A stretch of 64,000 nucleotides of DNA, from positions 1 to 64,000 of the forward strand of contig NW_005179103.1 of assembly GCF_000350225.1 (NCBI RefSeq), in the 5' to 3' direction. Shown here piece by piece: positions 11,549 to 22,525 of this stretch. The notes beneath the pieces were generated by a model. It was given only the letters and a program-made list of their open reading frames with translations. It ran no database searches and was not told where the DNA came from. How positions within the stretch are numbered: position 1 is the first letter of the stretch; each line of letters begins with the position of its first letter. The DNA is from Chondrus crispus. Its lineage: Eukaryota; Rhodophyta; Florideophyceae; Gigartinales; Gigartinaceae. The position numbers and the translations under genes are program-made.

Positions 11549-12648
11549 TGTAGTGCAATACGCACCCGAAAAGGGGGGTGAAAAGAAGTGAAAAAGGAAA
11601 CAAATTGGATACTGTAGTCCGGGTTTGGGGGACACACGTGTGCGACGAAGCGCACGATTATTTTAATTATTTAATTTATTTACTAATTAGATCTAGAATC
11701 TAGAGCCGGGAGCTACTGTACTCGCCCCGGCGGGGCTCTATATAACTTAGCCCTTTGACCGACCAAGTCAATAAACCAACCCGAGTTGCCAGAGTTGAAT
11801 ATCGCCTTGGTCGAAGTCCGTCTTTCCCAAGACGCTCCCTTTTACCACAGATTACGTTATCCTTTGCGCTCGGGGGTTCCCTTTTCTTTTCCTTTATTTC
11901 ACCTATCCATTTCTATTTCTATCTCTATTTCTATTCCCTTATCTTGTGTTGGTTCCACAGTGCCTGATTGCGATCCGCATTGTGACGACTGGAGTCATCG
12001 GGCTCTTGTGTTGGTTCTTTTGTTTGTTGTTGGTGCCATCGGCTTTGGTTGCGACCGGACCGGTGTAGGTGTCTTAGCCATCGGGCGACACGTGGGTGTA
12101 GCGCTGCTACTTGTTTACGTTCACCGACGGAGGCTGTTGCGACGACGTCTCCCTCGAAGGTCCTGTTGTGTATACAGGACATTGTTGGTTCCATCGGATA
12201 CAGGTTGCGACCGTTCCGGTGTCGGTACTTTGCCATCGGGCAGTACGGAGGTGTAGCGCTGCTACGTCTTTGCTAATTCCCGTCGGGCTGCGTTGCGACG
12301 CCCCCGTCGAAGACCTTATCAAGGGTATAAGGTGTACCAGGCGCTCAGCGAGCATTGGCTTTACGACCCATCGGGCCCGGCTTCTTAATCACCGCTCCGA
12401 ACTCGCCGAGCAGCTACCTGTACAAGACTATACCATCATTCGTCCCGGGCCGGGCATCTTCCTTTTGCCCCCCCCCCCTATCAGGGACTTGAGCTACTGT
12501 GGGCCGCAAACCCACTTAAAGGGAAAGGGAGAATCGGACACTCCGTAGGGCTGTGCCGTCGGCAACTCTTGTTGGTTGTTGTTTGTTGGTTGTGTTGTCG
12601 CTGGACCGTTGGACCCTGGTTCCGGCCTGACAGGCACATTGCACTACA
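11549..12648 (+). repeat. family A LTR (5' LTR of A-II)
   Basis: It begins TGTAGTGCAATA and ends ATTGCACTACA, so the ends are inverted repeats of about ten bases in the TG...CA form. U3 contains TACTGTA (11714-11720), then TATATAA (11739-11745) 18 bases later. The T-rich and CTATTT-rich stretch near 11880-11940 lies downstream of the predicted start. It is the same subtype as the LTR at 20370-21305. Confidence 0.9.
11714..11745 (+). promoter_or_regulatory. LTR promoter: TACTGTA plus TATA box
   Basis: TACTGTA at 11714-11720 is followed after 18 bases by TATATAA at 11739-11745. The matching site in A-I has 17 bases of spacing. Transcription of A-II would start about 30 bases after the TATA box, near 11770. 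Confidence 0.55.
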
Positions 12649-12652
12649 TAAG

Positions 12653-12665
12653 TGGTCTCCCGACC
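12653..12665 (+). other. primer-binding site (A-II)
   Basis: TGGTCTCCCGACC lies four bases after the LTR and would pair with a tRNA 3' end reading GGTCGGGAGACCA. The same 13 bases occur at the matching place in A-I, B-1 and B-2. I could not assign the tRNA. Confidence 0.75.
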
Positions 12666-12768
12666 TAGAATCTGGAAACTACGGAGCCCGACCTAGAATC
12701 TGGAACTGAAATCAGAAGTCCGAAATAGGTAAATTAGTTCGATAGGTCTCGTTTATTAAGAGCGGACC

Positions 12769-15050
12769 ATGGCATCAAGCCAACCCAAGGACGTCGGTCC
12801 TGGGGTCAGAAGAGCTGGATCAGCTCAAGAGTCGAGGATTCCGCGAGGACCTCGTACACGAAGCCAAGGAAATTCGGCTACTGATCCAGTTGCAGAAGCG
12901 TCCCCTTTGGGGACGGCCGTTGAGAAAAAAGGCCTGGAAGAGAAGTTCGAGAAGTTGAGCGAGGATATTCGTCAGGAGACGAAGAGCAAGTTCGACGAAC
13001 ATCTGGGCATTTTTCAGAAGCAACAGGAGTTGCTAAAATTCGAGTTCCACGCTGCACTTGAAGAGCTGACAGTCCGTGTGGTTCTCGTTGAGAATTTAAG
13101 TACCGATGCGTCCACGGGCCGAGATCCAGAAGTGCTGGATTCGCTAAAGCTCTCCGCGAAAGAAGCGCAGCGAGACGCGAACCAGGCCCTGGAAACGCTG
13201 GCCAAGACAAGGGACAGCATCGACGACCGGTTCTACCGGGCTTCGCGGCGACTCAAGGACCTTGAGCAAGCTGCGGGCCGGGCCGAACCAAGTTTGGAGG
13301 CGGGACCGCTCTCCGACGGAGAAGAACTCGACAGTCCAACAAAGAAGGACAAGTCAGTCCGGATCCGGGACTCCAAGTGGAAGAGCCCCAAGTCGGCCAA
13401 AGGCCGAAAGAAGAAGAAAAGTCATTGTAGTGACGACCGCGAAAATTGCGACTCAAATTCGGAGTCGAATGTTTCAGAAGAAAATGGTGGCGACGGCTCG
13501 TCGAACCATTCAAGCAATTCCGACCGAAGATCGACCGAAGGAAATGGAATTTTGTCAAATAAGAAGAGCTCCAAAAGAGGCGGAGTCACTTCGTCCGCCT
13601 CGCGGAGAGACAAGGAAGCGGAGCCAGAAGACATCGCGACGCGGCGCGGACCGCGATGGGAGGAGTTAGAGGAATTAAATCCCACCAACCACCTCTACAG
13701 GAAGTTGCTTTCGTACAGGACGTACCGCCTGCGGAACCCGCAGACACATTTGTTGAGCAAGCGGCGGACCGCCGTTCGAACGATCAGAAGAGACATACCA
13801 CCAAAGGTGAAGAGAGACAATACGTTCACAGGAGACGATGGCGTATTAGTTCTAGACTTTTTAGCTAAGATAGTCCCAGAATTCGACACCCAGGAGATGA
13901 ACGAAGGCCAAGCGATCGGCTTGCTACCGGAGTTCCTCAGCGGAATCGCCCTGAGACAGTACACTTCGGTGTCACAAACGGCGGGGTCCCACCATGGGAA
14001 AATATCCCTCTGGTCGGAGGCCGTACAGTGGCTATTGCGAAGCTTCGCCACCTATGAGGCAATCCGCCAAGCCGTACTCGCTTTACGGGAAGTACAGCAG
14101 CTAACGTCTGAAGACGAGATGGAATTTTATATCCGTCTGACGGACGCGAGCAATCGATGTGGAAACGTATATTCGATGGAAGAACAAATTACGATGTTTA
14201 TTGAACGACTCGATTCGAGTATCAAGCCGATGGTATCTCAATACCGACAAGACCATCGGGACGTTTCGTTTTTGACACTACTTAATTACGCGAAGGTTCA
14301 TGGCTCGGCGAGCCGCGCCAAGGAGAGGAAGACTAGGCGAGTCACCATACAAGCGCCAGCGACGCTAAGGATGGGGGGGAGCAGAAGCCTTCGCACCCCA
14401 CGCGGAAAACCTGCGGCTCTGTCCACTTGGCCAACTCACTGTCGGCTTCCAGAGGACCTAGTACTGTTGATCAGGAAGAAAATGGATACGCAGGAGCATT
14501 GGTCGCCGAGGGCGATTTTTATGAACCATCAGAAGAATATGGAGACGAGGAGCACGGGGCTAGTGGGATGTCTACGCTACAGACGCCCACGTATACGACG
14601 GACTCGTGTACAGAGGCCACGGATCCAGTGATAGCGTTTCGAGGGTGCGGACACACGCCCGCGCCAAGAATTGCAATGGAAGACAAGGGTACGGCCTTCA
14701 GAAGACCGGGCTGGACGGGCCGGCCGACGGCCCGAGGACCGCCAAGGTAGCCGTACCCTCCGAAGAAGCATGGCCTCGTATGCTACCATTGCTACGAGAA
14801 GGGGCACGGAGCGCCTACGTGTTTGCTCTCGTTCCGTGAGATGCACCGAGTTCTGAAGAACTACGAGGCGCTCTCCCAGATGGAGAGGTTGGGAATTCCG
14901 TCGACAAGTTACCTGAAGGTAAAACAATGGTTCGAATCGCAGGCGGCGGGCACACCGAGTGCCTCTGCAGAAGTTTCGAACCGAACATCAGGATGGCCGG
15001 CCGCGGGGCCGTCGTCGGACTGGAGAAGAAATCCGCAGCGACAGGAAAAC
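12769..15050 (+). pseudogene. gag region of A-II
   Basis: The Gag polyprotein would form the virus-like particle. The N-terminal quarter is predicted to be coiled-coil and charged, followed by a Ser/Lys/Asp/Glu-rich linker and a Retrotrans_gag-type capsid region (FDTQEMNEGQAIGLLPEFL..). A zinc knuckle of the CX2CX4HX4C form lies near 14771-14825. The first ATG after the primer-binding site is at 12769. Sequence order and motifs match the gag of A-I. This copy is a fossil with a small number of breaks. Confidence 0.75.
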
Positions 15051-16451
15051 TAAAGGGGGGAATCTCAAATAATTCGAAAGGAGAGACATGTGTCGGACGG
15101 ACCATGTCCGGGACCCAGTCCCGTTCCCCGCTTTTAGCGAAGGAGGCAGTCAACGACGAGGAGACAGTTGGAATCGTCGATAAACCGAAAGGACCCATTG
15201 TGGTCAAGAAGATTCTGCGAAGAGGCAAGGACGATCCGCTGGAGCAAGTCCGACGCCCCTGGTACAGGGTCAAGCGCGGGGAATGTCCCGAGAAGATTTT
15301 AGTCCTTGCGAGGAAAAACTACAAAGTATTCGCGGACAGTGGACCGACGGTCGGATCGATGAGCCGTGTACTGTCCGTGTTGGACACCGGCGCGGGACCT
15401 AATCTCATCCGGAGATCCGAGCTTCCCGCAGGAATGGAAACTCTTGTGTCTTTCAGACCGACCCAAGACATCGGCGATGCCAATAATAGGCCACTCCAAA
15501 CTCTAGGTACACTCAAAATGCCTGTGAGACTTGGACGTTTCGTGGCCACAGCCGAATTCATAGTTTGCGAAAAACTCGCAGTCCCCCTAATTCTAGGTGC
15601 GGACTACTGTGATCGGTTTGTGGAAGCAATCTATCCTCGTAGGAAGACGGTGGAGTTGGCAGATTTCTCGGAGGTTCCGATTATAAGGAAGTTTTCGCCG
15701 AGAATGGGAAAGAAGACTCTGGTCCCAGGGGAGCACCAGGAAGAGAAAAAAGGAGAGCGAGTTTCCCCCAGGGTGAAGGTGGCAAGAGCCACGACCATTG
15801 AGCCAGGGACGCAACACGTAGTCGAATGCACCTCGAAGAGGACGGGGTTGGTCGTAGTTCAACCCTACCCACCCCTATACGACAAGCACGGACTGGTAAG
15901 CACCAACGGTGTAGTTCAGATTGAGCCTGACAAACCTTTTAGATTGCTTGTAGCGAATTTTAGAAATTACCCTGTCAGGGTTCAAAAGGGCCAAGTGATG
16001 GCGGAACTACTACCGCACCCGAGGGCCGTATTCAAGAGCAATACTACCATTGGTGAGGTACTTGGAATTCAAGAAAGGGATGAGGAAAAATTTACTAATT
16101 CTACCCCGCCGCCTACGGGCGAGAGAAGATGCGAACCGTCGGAACAAGATCGCGAGGACCAGCAAGGAGAACGGGAGGAAGGGCTCTCCGCGACGGCAAC
16201 TACGAAGCCAGAGCGGCGGATTGAGCCTCCCCCACCGGACGTGGAGGAGCTCGACCTGAGCCACGTGCCGGACCGGCTGCGCGAAAGATTCCGTCGGATG
16301 TTAAAAAAAATATTCCCATATGTGGGATGGGACCCTTGGTGAGATCAACACCACGGTCCACCGGATTGAACTGGCCCCGGATACAAGGCCAATTGCGCAA
16401 GCCCCGTATCGGGCCGGGCCTAAAGCCCGCGAAGTAGAAGATGCAGAAGTG
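15050..16451 (+). pseudogene. protease region and start of reverse transcriptase of A-II
   Basis: The retropepsin-type active-site motif LDTGAGPNL lies near 15385-15410, within a region matching the pol N-terminus of A-I. After an acidic linker, the PLDTRP-like entry to reverse transcriptase is reached before the element is cut by B-1. This region is a fossil. Confidence 0.75.
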
Positions 16452-16513
16452 TGTGGCATAACGGCGGTTCACGATTAGATTTAGATTAGATCAATATGAG
16501 CCGCACGCGCGCA

Positions 16514-16629
16514 CACGTGTACCGCGCGTGTACCCCACGTGTACAGGGGCGCGCGCACGCACGTGCACACGTGTACCACACGTGTGGGAAGCGCGCATAC
16601 CCACGTGTACTATACGTGTACAACACGTG
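16514..16629. promoter_or_regulatory. cluster of seven CACGTG sites in a family B U3
   Basis: CACGTG occurs at 16514, 16536, 16560, 16568, 16579, 16602 and 16624, mostly as ACACGTGT. This is the palindromic E-box/G-box core bound by bHLH and bZIP factors. The B-2 LTR has a smaller cluster near 45068-45150. A role as an enhancer is inferred from its place upstream of the TATA-like box. Confidence 0.5.
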
Positions 16630-16684
16630 TACAGACAGCACGGGACGGCCCGTGCTGACTACAGTAGCACTACAGTACAGCCCG

Positions 16685-16726
16685 TACTGTATTGTACTAA
16701 GTTAGGATTACTTGGTATATTAAATA
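16685..16726 (+). promoter_or_regulatory. LTR promoter: TACTGTA plus TATA-like box (B-1)
   Basis: TACTGTA at 16685-16691 is followed after 28 bases by TTAAATA (16720-16726), itself part of TATATTAAATA. Confidence 0.45.
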
Positions 16727-17112
16727 CGCGAGCGGACCGGCGGCGGTGAGAGGGACAAGCACGGACTTGTCCACGACCTACCGCCTAGGTCCGTCTTCCA
16801 GCTTAACGAGCGCGATGCGCCTTCGCGCGCGTTAACCGGGACAAAGCGGGTAGGGGACAGCCGCGTACGCGAGGGAGCCTAGATCCGCCTCCGCCCGTCA
16901 GCGCTGGTACGTCACCCAGCGCTGCTCCGGGGCGTCGAGGCGTAGATCGGCCCGCGCGTACGCTCGTCCCCAACCCTCCCGCTCTACCACGCTACGAGGG
17001 CCCGCTTCCCTGTCCCGTTAGCTGTGTGTTCTCCCCCTCTTCTCGCCCCTCGTACGGGGTCCACGTCGAGCAGAGTATACACCCCTCTCCGTTGGGGGGT
17101 GATATACTGCAG

Positions 17113-17125
17113 TGGTCTCCCGACC
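17113..17125 (+). other. primer-binding site (B-1)
   Basis: TGGTCTCCCGACC lies one base after the LTR, identical to the site in family A. Confidence 0.75.
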
Positions 17126-17190
17126 TAGAAGACCCCGGAATACGTTCTCCGAGAAGACCTCTTAGGGCCTCGGCGTCCGAACGCGTTGAG

Positions 17191-18666
17191 ATGAGCCAGG
17201 AGTACGAGCCCTCGATCCGCTCCGAAGCGGCGGATCCGAGTCCGGACGTTGTGCGATCCCCATCCGCCCCGTTGGGCGACGGCGACGCAGGTCCTCGTGA
17301 CCGCGAACCGTCGCTCGGATCCTCCGAGGAAAGAGCGGCGGCGATGTTCGAACGCATAGCCGAATACATCGAAGAACTCCGTACTTCCCTTCGGATCGAT
17401 GTATCGGACCATGTATACACTCGATGTATGGCCGAACTCCGCTCCCTGCGTGAAGGCAGGTTCGATAGAGTGACGCGGTCCTTAGAGAATCTCCGAGCAC
17501 TGATCGACGAGTTACACTCGCGGATAGTGCTCGTCGAAGACTCGCGTCTCGTATCGCCCGGACCGTCTGGGCAAGGTCGTCCCGAGGAGCCGACCGCTAC
17601 GAGACGACCTGAGGACCGATCCTCCCCGTCCGCGGAACAGTTGGGTGCGTTCGCGCACCTCTCCGCCGAGCTCAACGCCACGCGTCGGCGTGCTCGTGAC
17701 ATGGAACGGACCATGGCTGCAAGGCTGCCCGGTGCCCCCACGAGAGGGCCCGGTGGTACCGTACCTCCGAGCGCCGTCGCTCCGGACCGTTGGGGACCGG
17801 CTGGTGCCGACACCAGCCGAACCGCGGAAGGCAACCGCCTTCCGACAGGCGCGAATTCGCGTCTGAGACCCAAGCATTGCCGCCTATCCCCGGAAGTAGG
17901 CGGCAGATGGAACGCGTATCGTATCGCGACGACCCTGACCGTGGAGGAGCCGCCCGCGGATCCAGAGTACCGATGTACTCTGTCGATCCCCGCTGGGGCG
18001 GCTACCCGCCGGCGGATTACGCCGAGCCTCCCGGTCCGGTAGACGTCCGTACGCTACCCGTCACCCCCTTTGGCACGCTGGGTCCCGCCGAACCCGGACT
18101 CGAGCCGGTACATACGATGATCCAGGAGTTCAGTGCCGTCGCTGACTATCGTATGTACCGGCTGGATAACACCTCGAGGCTCGTTACCTCGGGTGACGCG
18201 GGACGGATCGCGAAGTACGTTCAACGCTGCCGTGGGATCCGACCTACGATGTGGAGCTTTGACGGTACGGACCCGATCCAGCTCCTACCGTTCTTGAAGG
18301 ATGTCCGAATAACCTTCAACTCGCAACACCTCACCGAAGGTGTTGCGGTACGAGTCCTCGCGCACTTCCTAGAGCGTGACGCGGAGCGCCTGTATACGAG
18401 TTATACAATGCGTGGACTCCGCGCCGGCCAGCTACACGACAACGTGAGCTGGCCGGGGCTCGTGAACCAGTTCCTGAAACGCTACCTAACCGACGACGCG
18501 TTAGGTGAAGCGTACGACGCTGTCGCGACGGCGCGACAGCAATCTCATGAAACGGAGAGCACGTTCGCGGACCGGCTCGAAACTGCCGTGTTCCGGTGCA
18601 CGGCTGTGTTCTACGAACAGTCCCTCGCGCACTACTTCGTGCGGGGACTGGCACCGGCGACCCGTG
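17191..18666 (+). pseudogene. gag region of B-1, partial
   Basis: It matches the N-terminal half of the B-2 gag nearly throughout, including the start MSQE, an Arg/Glu-rich coiled-coil stretch and the capsid-like segment beginning MIQEFSAVADYRMYRLDNTS. It is cut by the inverted LTR at 18667, before the zinc knuckle. This is a fossil. Confidence 0.75.
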
Positions 18667-19259
18667 TGTAGTATAATCACCCCCAACGACGAGGGGGGTG
18701 AGTACTGACAGTTCGGAAAGACCCCGATCGGCGGGAAGATAGAAGCACGGCCCACCCACGGTACCGAGCACGGGCTCGAGGTAGCGGTGGTAGAGCGGGA
18801 TCGGGGAGGACACGCGCACGCGCGAGCGGTTCTACGCCTCGACGCCCCGGAGCGGTACTGGGTGACGATCCAGTACCGACGGGCGGAGGCGGAACCGGCT
18901 CGTGGGCGTGCTGCGCGCGTCCTCAACCCGCGCGCGGTGCTACCCCTAGGTAAAACGGACGGAAGTACCCAAGAGTAAGCGGGCGGACCAAGGTGGAGGA
19001 TCCTTGACAAGTCCGTGCTTGTCGTCCTCTACCGCCGGCCGTCCGCTCATATTTAATGTACATTGTAGTCTATCATAACTCTACAGTAGTGCCGGTCTAC
19101 CGACACTGTAACGCTGTCAGCCGGCGGGGCTGACGGTCCACGTGTAGTACGGGTCCCGTACACGTGGGGGACACGTGTGTGCGCGCATGGCTGTAAGGCT
19201 CGTTGCCTTACTGTCCCTGATCCAATCCTAATCTAATTTCGGTTTGGGGTTATACCACA
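18667..19259 (-). repeat. family B LTR, inverted (3' LTR of B-1')
   Basis: Read on the minus strand, it begins TGTGGTATAACCCC and ends GGGTGATTATACTACA, with the same internal order as the B-1 and B-2 LTRs: TACTGTA, then a TTAAATA box, then the GGACAAGCACGG segment. The inverted terminal repeats extend to about ten bases (TGTRGTATAA). Confidence 0.85.
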
Positions 19260-19444
19260 TCACCCCCCGTCAAGAGTGAACGTCCGCGTTCACTCCTGAG
19301 GCTTGGAGAACCTGTCCGTCCCACTCCCTGAACCCCGAGCAGATCCGACCTGGTATACGAATTTCCTCCCCCTTGCGCACTGTCTCACTCCGTCCTTGAC
19401 AGCTCCATTTGGTCGTCCCCTCTCGCCTCGCCGCCCGTGTCAGC

Positions 19445-20369
19445 ATGGCCGACCCGCGGTCTATTACTCTCCCGCAGTCACCCCCGGGAGTCTTGAAGCC
19501 AACGATGGCGGAAGCGGTGGTCGTCGGGACTCCGCTGACGAGCGGGCTCGGACTCCCAGGGGCGTCATCCGGACCGCGAGAGGGTGGCGTCGTCCTGGCC
19601 CAAGCGGGCCCGCTCCCTCCGCCTTGTTTCCCGAAGTCCCGCTCGCGGTCCAAGACCGTGTCGTTGGAACTGGTGGCCCCCGGTGAGGGGCCATCCAAGC
19701 CGGTCCTTTCGTTTCGCCCGGCTACCCCTTCCGTCCCAGCAGCCGACATCCCGCCTTCCGATCTCTCTGCCGCCCGGTGCGGCTCGGCCGCTCCCCTCGC
19801 GCCGGGGGCGTCCCTCAAGATGGATGGCGCGTCCTTCGGTCCTCCGCCCCGTGGTCCCCTTCCCTCTGCCGTCGATGGGGAGGGGGAGTCGCCCTCTGCC
19901 ACTCGGTGGCTAGGGGTACCGTCGTTCGAAGTCCCATCGCTCCCCATCAGCGAGCTACGGTACCCCTGGCGACGCCGCGGTCGCTCGGGGGTAACCGTCG
20001 AGGAACTTTCTTCGTGCACGTGGCTTCGTTCCGACCTAGACCACGTGTTCAAGGTTCACGATGCTGGTAGTGTGCAGGAGGCGTCGTGGGTTCTACACCG
20101 GTTGATGGGCGAAGGCGGCGGCTCCGGGTACCAGCTGCCGGACGAGCTGATCGGAGATCGTACCTTCGCGTACAGTATCGCGGAGGTCCTCTTCGTCGAC
20201 CGGATTGGATCGTTCCTGTCTAACGCAGGACAGGTCGACCCGCGGCAGTTCGTGTTACCGGAGATGGCGGGGCTGTACTTGTCGCCCCGCCCCTATGCGT
20301 TCACTAGGCCCCGGGTGGCCCTGCAGAAGTCTTCGTGCTCCTTGATGCGTCTCCACGGCGTGGGACTCG
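19445..20369 (+). CDS. antisense accessory frame of family B, cut
   Basis: An open frame on the strand opposite to its element starts at an ATG (19445) 185 bases inside the 3' LTR and stays open for about 308 codons until element A-III interrupts it. The first 170 residues are Pro/Ser/Gly-rich. The later part is less biased and looks folded (motifs SGYQLPDELIGDRTF and YSIAEVLFVDRIGSFL). It matches no family I recognise and shows no signal peptide or clear membrane segment. The opposing minus-strand frame is also long, but its composition is worse. The position and direction match the antisense frame of family A. Function is unknown. Confidence 0.45.
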
Positions 20370-21305
20370 TGTAGTGCAATGCGCCTGTCAGGCAGAGACC
20401 AAGGTCCGACGGTCCAACACAAACAAAAACAACAAAAACAACAACTGCCAACGGCACAGCGCTACGGAGTGTTCGAAGCTCCCTGTCCTCTTTAAGCGGG
20501 TTTGTGGCCCGCAGTAGCTCGGATCCCTGATAGGGGGGGCAAAGAGAAGGGCCCAGCCCGGGATCGGTAAATAGTGGTAGAGACTTGTAAAGGCAACTGC
20601 TCGACGAGTTCGGAGGGGTGTCTAGGTAAACCTGGTCCGATGGGTCGTAAATCCAATGCTCGAAGAGCGCCTTGTACACCTTATACCCTTGATAAGGTCT
20701 TCGACGGGGGCGTCGCAACGTAGCCCGTCGGGAAAGAAGAAAACGTAGCAGCGCTACACCGTCGTACTGCCCGATGGCAAAGTACCAACACCGGATCGGT
20801 CGCAACCAGATTCCAATGAAACCAACGCTGAGAAAAGCACCACTGGTGCACCAACACAGAAGCCCGATGGCTAATGACGTCACGTTGCGGATCGCAATCC
20901 TACAAGGTGGGACCAACTCAAGATTAAGGGAAATTAGGATAGGGAAGTAAAGGAAAATTGATAAGGAAAAAGGGGACCCCCCGAGCGCAAAGGATACCGT
21001 AGGCTAGAGTAGCAGGGAATGTCTTGTAAAAGACGGACTTCGACCAAGGCGATATTCAACTCTGGCAACTCGGGTTGGTTTATTGACTTGGTCGGACAAA
21101 GGGCTAAGTTATATAGAGCCCCGCCGGGGCGAGTACAGTAGCTCCCGGCTCTAGATTCTAGATCTAATTAGTAAATAAATTAAATAATTAAAATAATCGT
21201 GCGCTTCGTCGCACACGTGTGCCCTCCAGCCAGGACCACAGTATCCAATTATTTTCCTTTTATCTCTTCCTTTCACCCCCTACCCGAGACGGGCATTGCA
21301 CTACA
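20370..21305 (-). repeat. family A LTR (3' LTR of A-III)
   Basis: It is bounded by TGTAGTGCAAT and ATTGCACTACA. Its U3 and R-U5 halves are both of the A-II subtype. At 936 bases it is shorter than the A-II LTR. Divergence from the A-I LTRs is much higher than between the two A-I LTRs. Confidence 0.85.
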
Positions 21306-21374
21306 TATCCCCCTTCTGAGCGTCCTTGCGGAGCCCGCTTCTCTGCAGAATCTCCTAAGTTCTTTCTTCTCTTT
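20370..21374 (-). mobile_element. element A-III: family A element, 3' LTR and first bases of its 3' region
   Basis: A minus-oriented family A LTR (20370-21305) is followed by 69 bases of element interior beginning with the family A purine tract, up to the insertion point of A-I at 21375. The duplicated TCTTT shows that the element continues at 36078. It is inserted in the antisense frame of B-1'. Confidence 0.75.
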
Positions 21375-22419
21375 TTTAGTGCAATGTGCCTGGCAGGCCG
21401 CGAACACAGTCCGACGGTCAAACAAAAAGACGAAAAACAACAGCAATAACAACAACTGCCGATGGCACGCGCTACGGAGCGTTCGAGACTCCCTTTCCCC
21501 TTGTGTGGGCTTGCGGCCCACGGTAGCTCAACTCCGACCGGAGGGTAAGGAAGACGCCCGGCCCGGGAGGAAAATGGTGGTAGAGACTTGTGAAGACTTG
21601 AGCGCTCGGCGAGTGCGGGTTGGGCTTGTCTACGAGAATGTAACCGCGGTTCGCTGGGTTGTAAGGCCAATGCTCGACGAGCGTCTTCAGCACCTTGGGT
21701 ATAATTCAAGGTCTTCGACAAGGGCTTGCTCAGCACTACCCGACGGGATCGTAATTGTGTAGCAGCGCTACGACCGACGTGTTGCCCGATGGCTAGAAAC
21801 ACCCTCACCAGCGCGATCGCAATCGCGGTAGGTGGTACCAACTCTGTCTTGTACAGTAAGACCTTCGACGGAGGCGTCGTCGCAACAGCCTTCCGACGCA
21901 ACTTGAAACAGTAGCAGCGCTACACGACGTGTTGCCCGATGGCTAAAACACGTACACCGGATCGGTCGCAACCGATTCCGATGGAACCAACACAATTAAG
22001 GGAAAGATAGGAATAGAAGTAGAAAAGAATAGGGAAATAAAGGAAAAAGAGAAAAGGGGACACCCGAGCGCAAAGGATGTCGTAGGCTTAGGTAAAAGGG
22101 AGCGTCTTGGTAGAGACGGACTTCGCCCAAGGCGACATTCAACTCCGGCAACTCAGGTTACCTTTACTGACTTGGTCGTCAGAGGGCTAAGGTATATATC
22201 GCCCCGCCGGAGCCAGTACAGTAGCTCGCGGCGCTAGAACCTAGATCTAATCTAGTGTCAGCTAAATTAATGCCAACTAATTAACTAAATAAAATAAAAC
22301 AATTAAAAATTAAAACTGTGCAATTATTCACACGTGTGTCCCCCAAACCCGGACCACTTTTCATATCCAAATATTTTCCTTTCTTTTCACCCCCCTTTCC
22401 AGGTGCGTATTGCACTACA
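21375..22419 (-). repeat. 3' LTR of A-I
   Basis: It is 1,045 bases, paired with 35028-36072. The U3 side lies to the right, next to the purine tract. The inverted ends match the family A form. Confidence 0.92.
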
Positions 22420-22432
22420 TATCCCCTTTCTG
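22420..22432 (-). other. polypurine tract of A-I
   Basis: On the minus strand, CAGAAAGGGGATA directly precedes the TGTAGTG start of the 3' LTR. This is where plus-strand priming takes place in LTR elements. The same tract precedes the LTR in A-III and A-IV. Confidence 0.7.
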
Positions 22433-22525
22433 AGCGTCCTTGCACATCGGCTACACTCCTTGATCTCCAACTCCTCCTTCTCTTCTCGACCCCCTACTTT
22501 TCCATTCCTGGCCGACGGTCTCCGC

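Larger units (their letters stand above)
11549..16451 (+). mobile_element. element A-II: Ty3/gypsy LTR retrotransposon, family A, 5' part only
   Basis: It contains, in order, a 5' LTR (11549-12648), a primer-binding site, a gag region with zinc knuckle, a protease region and the very start of reverse transcriptase. It is cut at 16451 by element B-1, and no 3' part is identifiable in this window. The parts match element A-I throughout, but the element is older: about two or three further breaks are visible. It sits inside a Harbinger nuclease gene. Confidence 0.85.
16452..17111 (+). repeat. family B LTR (5' LTR of B-1)
   Basis: It begins TGTGGCATAA and ends ATATACTGCA. U3 holds a dense cluster of CACGTG sites, then TACTGTA (16685-16691) and a TATATTAAATA box at 16716-16726. 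Its sequence is unrelated to the family A LTR, although the primer-binding site after it is the same. Confidence 0.85.
16452..18666 (+). mobile_element. element B-1: Ty3/gypsy LTR retrotransposon, family B, 5' part only
   Basis: A 5' LTR (16452-17111), a primer-binding site and most of a gag region matching B-2 are present. The element is interrupted at 18667 by an inverted family B LTR, and the rest is not seen. It is inserted in the reverse transcriptase region of A-II. About one or two breaks are visible in the retained gag. Confidence 0.85.
18667..20369 (-). mobile_element. element B-1': family B element in inverted orientation, 3' end only
   Basis: The minus-oriented 3' LTR (18667-19259) is followed, moving right, by a purine tract, an 18-base near-palindrome (GTGAACGTCCGCGTTCAC, also found at the end of pol in B-2), and a long frame on the plus strand. 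Together these form the 3' end of a family B element. It is cut at 20370 by element A-III, and its pol and 5' LTR are not seen. It landed inside the gag of B-1. Confidence 0.75.

Noticed and set aside
19270-20052. 260-codon minus-strand frame opposite the family B antisense gene
   Set aside because: It is a Gly/Arg/Ser/Pro-rich mirror of the better plus-strand frame and lacks folded-looking segments. Its last residues only share the near-palindrome with the end of B-2 pol.
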